Assembly (NCBI RefSeq): GCF_030272615.1
Contig: NC_081408.1
Location: 765,770,830 to 765,832,829 of the forward strand
DNA from: Cryptomeria japonica
Lineage: Eukaryota; Streptophyta; Pinopsida; Cupressales; Cupressaceae
Direction: 5' to 3'
Length of the DNA stretch: 62,000 nucleotides
A model generated the notes under the pieces. The model worked only from the letters and a program-made list of their open reading frames with translations. It was not told where the DNA came from and did no database searches. The position numbers and the translations under genes are program-made. Shown here one piece after another: positions 11,912 to 23,045 of the stretch (position 1 is the first letter of the stretch; every line of letters begins with the position of its first letter).

Positions 11912-14154
11912 CATGCTTGGATCTAATATTTTTTTGAATGTTTTGTGAAGTTGCAGATTTTTTTGTAGAGAAATTGCAGATTTTTCTTCTAAAAAAAAAT
12001 AGTCATAATCAATTGATCACGTAAAAACTTTCGTGCAGAATTAAAATAAACGATTTCTGGGTATTTTAGATCACGTTTTTACTTTTCCAGATCATTTTAC
12101 GGTTTGTGATTTGGATAAATATTGAGGAAGTTATGACATTTTTAATTATGCTGCTGTAAATGGTCAAAATTTTCAAAAACAAAATCATGCAACCTTCATC
12201 TAGATTAATTTAGCTTGGCAAATTAATCATGCATTCATGCAAATTTTATCTAGATTAATCTAGGGTGGTAAATTTTGATAAATTTCACATAGATTAATCT
12301 AAGAGGACAAAGAATCACAACTTTTATGGATTAATTTTGATGGTGATTCATTTTTCTTGATTCTCTAACATTGTTGGTAGCTTTGTGGCAAAACGCTTGA
12401 CAAAGAATTATTTCACAAACTACTAATGAATTGTTTGCAGAATCGCTAGTCAAAGACCAAACATATCAAACTTCTAACTTGGTGGTTTTGCAGGTTGCCT
12501 TGGACTACAACTAAACTTTGTGTTTGCAATTAATATTTAGGCACCTAGTGATTTCTAAATAGGAGGGAATGAATGCATGTTTTTGCTTTGATTGTTGAGT
12601 GTGACATTGGAGTAGGAGAGTATGCTCTCATCCTTCTTAAGGTGATCAGAAATCCAGATCTTCGATACCATGCTCGTGTCTTTGATTGTGTGTCACCTTT
12701 AGAGGGCCTGCCTTCCCGACCACTTTGCTTTTGCAAGCAAGTGATAATCGTGAGAAGGGAACGACCCAAAGTGAGTATGGCTAGAATACCTTGGCATTCT
12801 AACTCACTATAAACAAATACCTGATGGGTGAAAGCTTTGAAGGAAGGGTTACGTGGGAATTGTAGTTACTTGGGAAGTGATGACCCTTGAACTCTTTCTC
12901 ATATCAACATCTAAGTAGGGCCTCAAGGTCTAAATCGTGCTTGCGCGACTACATTTGTTTGGTATCTTGGTGGGCTTAATGTCTCAATCACGCTTGCGTG
13001 ACATCAAGGAGTAACACTTAACAGAAATCCTTACGAAACACCTTGTTTTTAGAGGCCAAAAACCCTTCTAGTTGCTTGAGAAGGACAAGTTTGGATACTT
13101 GGAAGAGATACTAAGTTCGCCATGGGGAGATTTCCATGGGGATTGATGCTTGGCTGCCCTGAGAAGTGAGTGCCATGGAGGGGAGCCCGTGGGGTCAAGA
13201 ATCTATGTATTCTCCTTGAATCCCATAACAAGTCTACCTCTCAAGTACCTAATGTCCTTGCCATCCATAAGAAATGTGGGAATGAGCATGATTGTCTTGA
13301 GTCTAAGTTGAAATATCTTGTATTCTTTGCTTGTCAAAAGTTGAATTTTATCTCATTTCAAGAACAAGGCAAATTAATTCAAAACAAGGTTAAACACAAG
13401 AGACATTCATCCAACAAAATCTCAACAAGGTTCAAAACCTATCTTCAAACATGATTGTCAAACATTGTTCAAAATCTTGTCTTAACATTCATGTCACTTG
13501 CATTTAGGTTCATCCTAGGTTGCATTTTGCAAAATTCATTGTCAAGTACCAAGGTTAGGTTTCACCTAAGTCATACTCCTTTGCATATCAATAAGGGTCA
13601 TCCATTTGCATGTGTCCTCTTGCATTAAAGTCATACCATTGTCATACATTCATATTTGCATACCCTAGGTCTCTTCATTAAGCTTAAGTCATTATCATAT
13701 CATATTAGGGTCACTTGCATAGTAATTGTCCCTTAGCATATAGTGTCAAAACTAGATTTTGTCATACTTGAGTAGTCCAAATCTTTGATAAACCCTAAGT
13801 CATTGTTAAGAAGTCTAGATCTTATCAAACCTTTTGTCCTTTTGTCATCAATGTCATTTCGTCAAACCTAGCTTAGTATCCAAGCATATAGGGGAGACAT
13901 TGTCATCTTGTCCTTTGTCACTTAGTCCTGTTGTCCTTTGAGGTCTAGACATCATTCCAATTTCCCAAGGGCCCCTCTCTTAGATTTGCATTCCAAAAAG
14001 TTTGTCAAAATCTTGAAAAACAACCAAAAACATAGATTGCATGCTCGTCTATCTAGTTTGCATTTAGTTGCATATCATATATTAGCCTTGAAAAATTCCA
14101 AAAATATTGCATTTGCATAGTGACATGTCTATTGAAACAAGGTTCTAAGCACCA
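11912..14154 (+). other. Element A leader
   Basis: Non-coding. Just after the PBS are two GCAGATTTTT motifs and then three TAGATTAATYTA copies (12199-12300). The conserved module shared with B, C and D lies at about 12690-13215. The last 900 bp are rich in TTGTCAT and CTAAGTCAT repeats. Open frames are short and unsupported. Confidence 0.7.
12690..13215 (+). ncRNA. Conserved leader module (A copy)
   Basis: Shares ordered blocks with C (54905-55485, reverse strand), B (29330-29870) and D (40838-41290): GAGGGCCTGCCTTCC, GGGAACGACCCAAAGTG, ACTATAAACAAATA, TTCGCCATGGGGAG, GATGCTTGGCTG and GAAGTGAGTGCCATGG. No open frame is conserved, so an RNA-level role is more likely than coding. This is a conserved element of unknown function, not a known RNA family. 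Confidence 0.5.
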
Positions 14155-16896
14155 ATGATGCAACAAAGTTTGACATATCAACCGACAATGCAATCCCAAT
14201 TCTATCCAACCCAACAACAAGGCAATATTGATCAAACTTTTTATGATGAAACAAGTCTCCAAATACAAAAACTAGAGGAGAAACTAGCTCAAGAAGAGGA
14301 GATATTGGAACAAAGAGTGAAAAACATTGAGAAGAATAGATCACAAATGTCCAAAGTGTTTCAAAAATTTCCATGTCAAAATCCAAAGATTGAGCCAATT
14401 GATGTAAGATCTCTTATTGAACGATCAGACATACCAGCTCTCCTCTCCCAAATAGAGATGATGAAACAATTTCAAGAAAAGAGATAACATCAATTTCAAC
14501 ATTATGTGCCTTCACATCAAGAACAAGAAGGAGTTTACTATCAATCAGATTTTCAACCATCACAACCAATTGTTCAACAAGTTCAACATATACAACCAAT
14601 ACAACCAATGGTTCAATTTCAACAATATGTCCAACCAACTATACAATGTCAACAAATGATTCAACCAATGGTGGAATATCAATGTCAACAACGCCAACCA
14701 AACATTCAAAAGCAAAGGTTGCAGCACACACCAACCCAAGTTTCAAACATGTCGGAACAATTGAACCAAGTCCAATATCAAAACATGACATCAAACCAAA
14801 AACAAGTTCAAATTCCAGATACAACTATGTCAAAACCTCAAAAGAAAGGTGGCTTTATTGCAATGCTCTTAAGGAAATTACCAAGTGAGTTCTTTGAGGA
14901 AGATCAAAATAATACACTTATGTCTAGCAATGCCTCATCCCCTCACAAACAAATGGACTCTCCAGTGGCATCTATCCCTACACCTCTAGAAGTTTCACAA
15001 GAACGTTCTATATTGTTCTCATCAAACAATACACCCAAGGATGAAATTACCCAAGGGCTATCCATAATTGATTGCCAAGATAATCCAATTCATGATGCAC
15101 ATCCTTGTCATGTTTCAGAAATACTAGACCCAAGGCAACCATGCACTTTATTGCCATTACCTATTTTAGAGGACCCCATTCGAAGTCCCTCTTCCTCATG
15201 TTCAAGCATTGATTCCTTGTCAGAATCCTCCATGCATATCCAAAGTCCAACCCCATGTCAAGAGGATAATTTAGAGCACGAAGAAATGAGTCCTAAAGAA
15301 AATCAAGATCAAGATCTCAAAACCTTATCATCCCATCCAATTGTTGACCAGGACCCCATGTTCCCAAACACTCACAATGATTCCTCTATTCTTGTCCATC
15401 CTATCCAAAGTCCTATTGACACTCCATTCCCTAGGCAAGATCAAGATATCCCAGTCCATCCAATCCCAAATGATCCCCTTCCATTTCATGAACACAATGT
15501 CCTTTCAAATCCCATTGACATTCCACTTCCTAAACAAGATCAAGATATTCCTCCCATCCTTTATGGTGATCCCATTAAAAGTCAAGAGCAAAGCACCTTT
15601 AAAGAGGATTCCAATGATATTCCTCCTTGTCAAGATCAAATTATTCCTTCTGATCCTCCACAAGATCCACTTGTTCCTCCATCTCCTTGTCTTAATGCTC
15701 CATATACACTCCAAGATCGCATTTCTTTTGATGATCCCATTATTTCTCCCATTCCATCTCTTGAAGAGCCTGTCATTGAACCATGTCCACAACACAATCC
15801 TAATCCCCCTCATGATCCTAATCCCCTTCATGATTCTAACGTGTCAGTGCAAGATGTTCATGAACCCTCGACATGCATAATGGGTTCTTCCACTTTGGTG
15901 CAATTTGATCCACTTCAAGATCTCATTATTTCTCTCATATCATATCCACCTCATAATGGACTCATGTCTTCTTCCCAAAGAAAAGAGTATCCTACAAGTC
16001 AAGATATTCATAAAGGCAAAGGAGTAGATCACCATAAGCAAGAATCCCTTCATGTTAAAGAAAATATTAAGGGTCACGGCCTCAGTGAAATTCCTCAAGA
16101 CGTTGGTACCCCTACTAAATCCAACATCCCTTCAAAATCAAAACATACACCTTCCCCATCATACCTTCCATCCATCTTAGGTCCTTATATCCCTTCGTCC
16201 TCTATGCAAGGTCAACAAAGGCACACATCCTGGAGTAAATTTCATCCATCCAAAAGAAGTCCATTTCATTCATATCCATCCATGCATTCCTTTCCCGTTC
16301 CAAGCAATTTGGATGCCAAGTGTAAAAGTCATAAGTCTAGCAATCCACATGTATTCAAGGATCAACATGTCCAATATAATCAACATGTCAAAACAAAGAA
16401 AAATTTGATCTATAAAGCAAAAGAAATATCCAAAAGGCCACAAAGGCCCACTGAGCAAAATAAAGCAAAGTCAAAATATATATGGGTTCCTAAATCCCTT
16501 GTGCAAGCAATGCACTCCAAGGAACCACAAAAGCATGAAAAATCAAAAACCATGTGGATCCCTAAGCGGCTCCTTGAAGCACAAAAGCCTAAAGAAACAT
16601 CCCACTCGACATCTACAATTGCTATTCCTCCATCCAAACATTCCAAGTCTATTCCTCCATCACCTTCTTTATCCATTTTGGGCCCTTATGTCCCAAAATC
16701 CATAGCCTTTCCTTCATCAAAATCTCAATATCCAAAATACGTCTTTCCTCCATCAGTCCATCACCCCTCAAGGTGTGTGCCAATGTCGATCTTGCCTTCA
16801 TCACCATCCACTCAAGCTGAATTCTTCCAATACCCTATCCATTATCCAATGCATATTTTCCATCCTTCCATCCCTTTGGTCCCATCCTTTGCATAA
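14155..16896 (+). CDS. Element A long ORF: Pro/Gln/Ser-rich protein of unknown function
   Basis: A frame of 914 codons broken only by a TAA at 14485-14487. The ORF with no stop runs 14506-16896 (796 codons). The N-terminus has a likely coiled coil (about residues 30-70, LQIQKLEEKLAQEEEILEQR). It is followed by Gln/Val/Pro repeats, a long acidic Asp/Pro region with PKQDQDIP and PRQDQDIP repeats, and a basic C-terminal third with paired motifs: ILGPYIP (about 16177) and ILGPYVP (about 16675), KYIWVPKSL (about 16475) and TMWIPKRLL (about 16550). There is no zinc knuckle, protease or Gag domain that I can see. It occupies the Gag position after the leader, so a divergent Gag-like structural protein is the best guess. 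Confidence 0.6.
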
Positions 16897-17210
16897 ATCC
16901 TTGCCTTAGTTTCATATTATTTTCCATGTCCTTATCCTACCAACGTCTTTGAGCATACTTTTAAAGGTCATGGTCCATTTTTTTTTCAAAAAGACGCTTG
17001 AGTCCTTCTTCCATCCCCTATCATGTGTCCATCTTCTATTGAAAAAGTCAAAATGCAAAAAAAAAATTGAAAAAAAAAAGAAAGAAAAAAGTAAAGAAAA
17101 ATAATTCGTCCACTGGTGAAAACCTGGCAAACAGGCGCCTTGGGCAAGTACCGTGATGAAAACCTGGCAAACAGGCATCATGCGTAATCTATGAACTTCT
17201 TGCACAACAC
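16897..17210 (+). other. Hairpin-bearing module after the A ORF
   Basis: Two copies of TGAAAACCTGGCAAACAGGC (17117 and 17157 region) surround GGGCAAGTACC. CCTG-GCAAA-CAGG can fold into a small hairpin. Element C has the same pieces after integrase (46260-46420 on the - strand). Poly-A/G-rich sequence precedes it at 17053-17103. Confidence 0.55.
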
Positions 17211-17840
17211 ACTTGGGGGCAAGTTTCCTCCATCATATCCTATTGCCCTTCATTATCCTATCATACCATGTCATACTCCTTCATGTCCTATTACCCTTCA
17301 TATCCTATTGTCCCTCATGTCCAGTTTCCCTTTCTACCTTTGATCTTGACAAGGCTGAGGATCATCATGAGCATCATGCATCTTGTTTGTAGCTTTCAGT
17401 CTATCATAGCTTTTGGTCTTTATCCATTTGCTTATTATAACCTTTCATCCATATTCCCTAGCTTATTGCAACTTTCTGCCACTATCCCTTAGCCTATCCC
17501 AACCTTCAGTCCATGTCCCTTATCCATTCTTGGTCTTGCTTATCCTATCCATCTCTTATCACTATCCATACACTTTTTCTGTCCCTTGATCTTGATCTGA
17601 CATAAGGACGCAAAATTTAAACATGGTTTCAAAAAAACTCTTGACATGTCTCTCATGCCATGTCCCTGCTTTACATTGTCATATCTAGTCTCTTGTCCCA
17701 TCACGCCATAGCCCTTGAAAATTGCATCCGTATTGTCTCCATGATAAAAGGCCTTTGTCTTCCCTCTATCCACCATCATTTCAGCAAGCCTATTTATTCA
17801 CTTGTCATATTCCTCGTCTTGCTAGACACTAGGGGCAAAA
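17211..17840. other. C/T-rich untranslated stretch in A
   Basis: Imperfect repeats of CTTATCC and CCTATCATACC-like words. No gene or motif supported. Confidence 0.4.
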
Positions 17841-17849
17841 TCTTAAACA

Positions 17850-18200
17850 TTGAAAAATGTCCTGAAATAATCATAAAAAAATCAAATAATGTCTTGAAAT
17901 AAATCCTAAAAAATTGAATAATGTCCTGAAAAAATCTCATAAAACATTTAAAAATGTCTCGAAAAAAAATCTCAAAAACATTTAAAAATGTCTTAAAAAA
18001 AATCTCAAAAACATTTAAAAATTGTCCTCACAAAATCTCAAAAACATTTAAAAATGTCCTGAAATAATTCAAAAAAATTGAATAATGTCTTGAAAAAATC
18101 CAAACAAAAAAATCACATAATGTCCTGAAAAAATTGAAAAAAAAAATCAAATAATGTCCTGAAAAAATCCCTAAAAATCATATAAAGTCCTGAAAAAAAA
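17850..18200. repeat. 33-bp tandem array in A
   Basis: Eleven copies of a unit starting TGTCCTGAAAAAATC, at 17858, 17890, 17922, 17955, 17989, 18023, 18055, 18086, 18121, 18155 and about 18185 (spacing 31-35). Copies share ACATTTAAAAA tails. Confidence 0.85.
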
Positions 18201-19215
18201 ATGAACACAAAAACATTTCAAAACATTAAAATCCAAAACACAAGCATTTTTTTCAATAAATATCCTCTTGATGCATAAGACAGATCATGAGTATACATCC
18301 AACGACAATCAATCCAACACTGTGCTTTAATGAAATCACGCTTAAACAGATGAACTCTTTCAATCAATTCAGACATTCACATTGATCACAATTGTCATAT
18401 CAATGGAACTTTAGCATCAAAAATCATTTGTCCTTGTCTCTACTATCATGGGTCTTATACAGGGTGTGGTATACTCGAAACCAGACTGTGTCCTGTCTTA
18501 GACGGGGTACCGCATGTCCTGAAACCAGACAGCATGATCGTCCTATCAACGCTTTCAACTTTTGACAATGAAGATCAAGATGTTTGTTTGATTTGTTGGA
18601 ATTTGTGCATCTTATCTTTTTACTGATTTATCTTTGGCTTCGATCATGTTCCTATGTTGCTCGATGATGTCACTGAGTGATTTAGAGTGACCGGGATGGT
18701 TCATGATCCTTTTCTTTTTTGATTGTGATTGTTGCTTGTCTATGATGTGTCTGTCTTTCGCAAATAGGGTTGCATTTCAGCTCTGGCCTTCAATGCCATG
18801 ATGCTATGCATCCATTTTGCTATATTAAAAATAAAGGTTCTCACCTACAAAGTGCATTACTGAAAGCAAGTTTTTCTTCGTCTCTAACTCTCCCCTGTCT
18901 CATTTCTTCTTACTAACATTTCTTCCGTCAGTCCGGATAGTCAGTTCGGTCTAGTGCTCCGATATCCAAACACATATGCTGTATCCTGCATTCATTGTTT
19001 AGTACATTTGCATTCCATCACATATTACATCAAGCATTTTATCCATTTCATTTCATAAATACATCAAAAATACATAAAAATACATCCATACATGTTCATA
19101 AACAAGTACATAAGTCATCCATCCATAGCAAAATAACTACAAATCATAACACATTGCATCCCATCATATCGATGCATTTCATATCACATATCATAATAAT
19201 ATCGGAGTACAAAAT
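18201..19215. other. Element A 3' untranslated sequence
   Basis: No gene supported. 18995-19200 is rich in CATACATCCATAC-type words that resemble, in reverse complement, the sequence after the PMD gene of C (about 44920-45230). It is therefore likely to be the 3' UTR of the antisense PMD gene. Confidence 0.45.
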
Positions 19216-20956
19216 TGGACTGTTTGTCCTAAGTATGGCCCGCAGGCTGACTATATAATGTCAAACTACATAATGTCCACTGTCTGTCATAAGGAACATG
19301 TGCCTCTATCACTGGGTGCTCCCTCTATCCTCCTCATCCCTGCCATGTCTCAAGGATGATGTCCCTCCAATCCCACTGTCTCAGCTGTAGCTGTGCAAAG
19401 TCGGCATAGGCTATGTGTGGCTGAATCATACTCCCCCACTGACTCGTCTCTCTGTGAGATCGGGCAAAGTGTGCAGTTCTCCTAGGTACATCCTGCCTCT
19501 CTCCAAACTATCATCTCACTCTCTCTGGCAGGTACAACTCAATCACTCTCTGGCGGTTCACTGGTCGCCCAATCAAGTACCTCTCCTATCTACAATAGGG
19601 TAGCTCATCACTATCATCTGACCATCCCGGACAATCACGATATGGCCTCCATATGAACTCTCTCAGTCGGTCTAGCTCATGTCACCAATATAATATGTAT
19701 CCAAAAGGACCCTGTCTCAGTGCTCCCCCATAGCAGTACACATATGGTCGGTGTGGTACAACCTGTCTCTCTGTAATCGGTCGACATATGGCTATGTGCT
19801 CAAATGCCCATACCTGTAGCAGTGTAACTCAACAGCTCAAAGTCTGCACTCCCTGATATGCTATCTGATGCAGCTGAAAATACAGCATAGCCAGTACACA
19901 TGGTCCCCATGCATACACTGTCCCCTCTGTCGCCATCCGCTCCAGCACTCTTCCCCATCCAATAGGGAATCCATGTCCTCGTTTGTCTCCTGCTAGTAGA
20001 CATGCTATCACCACTGCTATCACCACATATCGTCGATCATACTCTGATGCCATAGTCTCCCAACCAATCTCCCTCTCGACGATATCCAACTCATCTGTGT
20101 CGCATTCAAATAATCTGCACAATGCCTCTCTCCCTGTCATACGCCATACATCCATACATCCTCCAGTGTCACCATCGCCTCTCCGGTCGCCAGATGGAAT
20201 GAGGAGGTCTTTGAATGCCATCGCTCTGCCAATGCAGTAAGTAGTCCTGTGTTTGCCCTAATCTCGGGCATGAATGTGACATAGTATATCCCTAGTCCTA
20301 CTAAGGTATCTCTCTCTGTGCTCCTGAGTCTATGTCTTAGCATGAAGCAATCCGGTCGGTTCTCCCGTGTGATCAATGGATACTGTCGACTCTGCATCAC
20401 AATTGGGGCAAATTTCGTCAGTTTTAGGGTTTGCTCCTACGGGTTGCATTTCCTCATTTTCATGTCAAAGTAGGGTGTTTTTCATCTCATTTGGCCTATC
20501 CTATCCTTGTCCCCCCTTTCCGGAGCATTTGCATGCCGTTTTGACCAAAATTAGAGTTTCCAATGCACACTTGCGCCTGTGTCAGAGAACCTGCGCCTGT
20601 GTCAGGTAACTTGCGCTTGTGTCTTCCTACACAAGCGCAGAAGACCTTACACAAGCGCAAAAGACCCCACACAAGCATAGGTTTCACCCTACACAAGCGC
20701 AGGAGTCCTCTTCTGCATCCCCTATGGGCCCCACAATGTCCCGCATGCAATTAAAATTCATGAAATTGAAAACATGGGTATTTGAGATCCATACCGTTGC
20801 TCCTACATCGTCTGGTCGTCTGAATGTGCGTACACATTCATCGAGGTGATCCACCATTGGAATGTTCGCCATCTGTCTGCAAGTGTCCTTGTCCAGAGCA
20901 ACAAATCCTTCTCCTTGGCTAGTACAAATGAGCAATTTTCCCTCTCTTGGTCTCAT
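19216..20956 (-). pseudogene. Antisense plant-mobile-domain (PMD) gene of A, decayed
   Basis: Exon 1 (20795-20956, 54 codons) ends FRRPDDVGAT at a GTATGG donor. Intron 20392-20794 ends in GCAG. Exon 2 starts at 20391 in phase 0 (SRQYPLITRE) and includes TGLLTALAERWHSKTSSFHL and VTLEDVW, the hallmark of the PMD/aminotransferase-like family (PF10536). The same positions in C read GLLIALAERWHSETCTFHL. A frameshift near 20140, with loss of the segment equivalent to RILHVPIDG, then GWGRVLERM, AYAWGPCVLAMLYF (with C: RYAWGPCVLAHLYY) and stops further on show decay. PMD domains are known to be carried by Ty3/gypsy elements and MULEs. The gene is opposite to the element's own direction and close to its 3' LTR. 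Function in the element is unknown. Confidence 0.72.
20565..20707. repeat. 20-bp phased array inside the PMD intron of A
   Basis: GCGCCTGTGT-type cores at 20573, 20593 and 20613, then inverted ACACAAGCGC cores at about 20631, 20651 and 20691 with a degenerate one at 20671. Spacing is 20-22 bp. The two halves meet in an 11-bp hairpin stem with a 6-base loop around 20612-20640. Confidence 0.8.
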
Positions 20957-21221
20957 TTATAGATCTTTGTCAGTGCATAGATGGATGTGCACCCTCTCCA
21001 TCTTATGTTGGTCACGGTCTTTTGCACCATAAATGGCTTGTCCTTCATGCATCCGATCTCCGATTGTCAGTCCGTTTGATCCTATCATTCTTATCGATCA
21101 ATTGGCCTCTTTTCTGCATGTTTCCGGCCAATTCCTCGAGGGGGCATGCATTAGTCATTGTCATTGTCTGGGGCATTTTCATTATTGTTCTTTGAAACAA
21201 CGCTCAGAATCGCATTGTCTC
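20957..21221. other. Sequence between PMD start and PPT of A
   Basis: Should hold the promoter and leader of the antisense PMD gene. A conserved TTGTCTCAAAG ends it at the PPT. No motif is strong enough to call. Confidence 0.35.
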
Positions 21222-21235
21222 AAAGAGGGGCAAAA
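21222..21235 (+). other. Element A polypurine tract
   Basis: AAAGAGGGGCAAAA abuts the 3' LTR. The identical 14 bases abut the 3' LTR of C on the other strand. Confidence 0.9.
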
Positions 21236-22518
21236 TGTAGACACCTAAAAATGGTCAACACTTGCGGAGTCATACTTTAACATTTGTGCATTGCCTCATT
21301 TTAGGTTTTTGCGTCGCATTAACATTTCTCCTATGATACGCACTTGGTCTTTATCATTTGCGAACATCGAGTCATTCTTCTACATTCTTCATTCATCTCG
21401 CTCTCGAATTTGGTCTTGTCGACAACAATCTTCAATCATGATTATGGGTCGATCTTTGTCCTTGTCAATCTTGTCATATTGCGATCGATTCGTCATCGAT
21501 CCTTGTCCTTTTCAATCATGTCAATTTGGTCAATTTCTCATTGATTTTTGTCAACCAATCTCAATCAAATCATTTATCACATTGGTCATTTATCAATCCA
21601 AAATCAAATCATGATCAAATCAATTATCCTTTGTCAAGACCTAATTGTCATTCTCGCATTGCTAATTCATCTTCTAGGGTTCCGTGATTTCATCATTTAA
21701 CCTTGTGTCTCATTTCTCCCTTTAGGATTAATAAATTATTTATTTATCCTAAGTCTTCTCATTGCAATTAAATGTTCATTTAATTGGCTAATTATTCCTC
21801 TTTGTGAATTAATTAATAAATGAAAAATTATTAATTAATTTACCTAATTTCTAATTTCCATCAATTTCTTAATTCCTAAATTCTTAATTCTCTAATTTCC
21901 TAATTTTCTAAATTCCTAATTTCAAATTCCTCCTATTTCTCTCCTAAATTCATGGAAATGACATGTCAATTTGTCATAATTGACAATCAATCAATTTTGA
22001 CATAGAAGTTGTCATAATTTGTCATAAATTATCAATCAACAAATTTTGCATAGAAGGTGCATAATTTGTCATAAATTTGTCATAATTGACTTAATTGATT
22101 TGCAATTTCCATTTGAATTGAATCATGCTAATTTGATCATTTCTCCAATTTATCTATAAATTGGATGATCTTCATCAATCAAGGGTAATTGGTAATTGGT
22201 AATTGGTAATTGATAATCAGGCTATCAAATCTAAGCTTCTAGTACTCTTGATCAAAAATCCCGTCTACTTGCTTTCAATTGTGTATGCACTTGTAGGTGA
22301 GATCCACAACCAAACCATTTGAAGAGGAAAGAAGAACAATGGAGCCTCATGAAGGAGCATTCAAATCGTCATCTGGTTTGCATAATATTTAGTTTTGTAT
22401 GCTTTGTTTTCATGTCTCTATTGAGTGTTGTTTAGGATAGATCATTGCAATGAATGCTTTTGTATTTGAGCTATTACGTTTATCTTGTTTTTGATGATTT
22501 CCTATTTCCTAACGTACA
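21236..22518 (+). repeat. Element A 3' LTR
   Basis: 1,283 bp, TGTAGACACCTAAAAATGG to GTACA, collinear with 10579-11888 with substitutions and small indels, followed by the TATGG duplication. Confidence 0.92.
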
Positions 22519-22574
22519 TATGGTTTTGAGAATTTTGTATATATCGTCGATGAATTGTTCTATATTCATTTTTT

Positions 22575-22835
22575 GTATGTATAAATGCCCATGAGCTGAT
22601 TTTTACATGTTTAGGGGCATAATTGTGTATATTTAAATGGCAATGAGTTGATTTGTACATATGTAGATGCCAAGTTTTGTATATTAAAATGGCGATGAGC
22701 TGAATCGCACATATTGTAATGCCAATTTTTTTATAAAATCCCATGAGATGATTTGTAAGACATTTTTTTGTATATTAAAATAGCCAAGAGGTAATTTGAC
22801 CATATTTAGAGGCAAATTTTTGAATAATATGTGAC
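22575..22835. repeat. Minisatellite of about 52 bp in T
   Basis: Five decaying copies of a unit with ATGGCAATGAGCTGATTTG, ACATATTTAGATGCCAA and TTTTGTATATTAAA, starting at about 22583, 22635, 22687, 22736 and 22778. Adjacent ATGGC and GCCAA words can pair within each unit. Confidence 0.75.
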
Positions 22836-23045
22836 AATGTTTTGTGACTATTTTTTGTGTCTATGTTTTGTGACTATGTTTTTAGTTTATTTGATGTGAT
22901 AAAGTCAATCATGAGAATTCTTGATTCTTGTATAATCATGGAGAATTATTTAATTCATTATTGGGTCATAGGGGTCATAGATTGAGTCTAGATACAATTT
23001 GAACAAAAATTGTCATTATTGTCAAAAAAATTGTCAAAAAAGTCA
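22836..23045. other. Short AT-rich spacer in T
   Basis: TTTTGTGACTATG repeats and AT-rich sequence. Nothing else seen. Confidence 0.4.

Larger units (their letters stand above)
10579..22518 (+). mobile_element. Element A: complete LTR retrotransposon without polymerase genes
   Basis: The 5' LTR is 10579-11888 and the 3' LTR 21236-22518. The PBS is at 11894 and the PPT at 21222. The TSD TATGG is at 10574-10578 and 22519-22523. The 9.35-kb interior has a leader module shared with B, C and D, a 914-codon ORF of unknown function in one frame (one stop), a hairpin module, a 33-bp tandem array and an antisense PMD gene. No protease, RT, RNase H or integrase is visible in any frame. A must therefore depend on another element, probably a relative of C or D with which it shares terminal signals. 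Confidence 0.9.

Noticed and set aside
15341-15880. 179-codon ORF overlapping the long A ORF
   Set aside because: Out-of-frame shadow of the 796-codon ORF with Leu/Ile-rich composition produced by the Pro/Asp codons.
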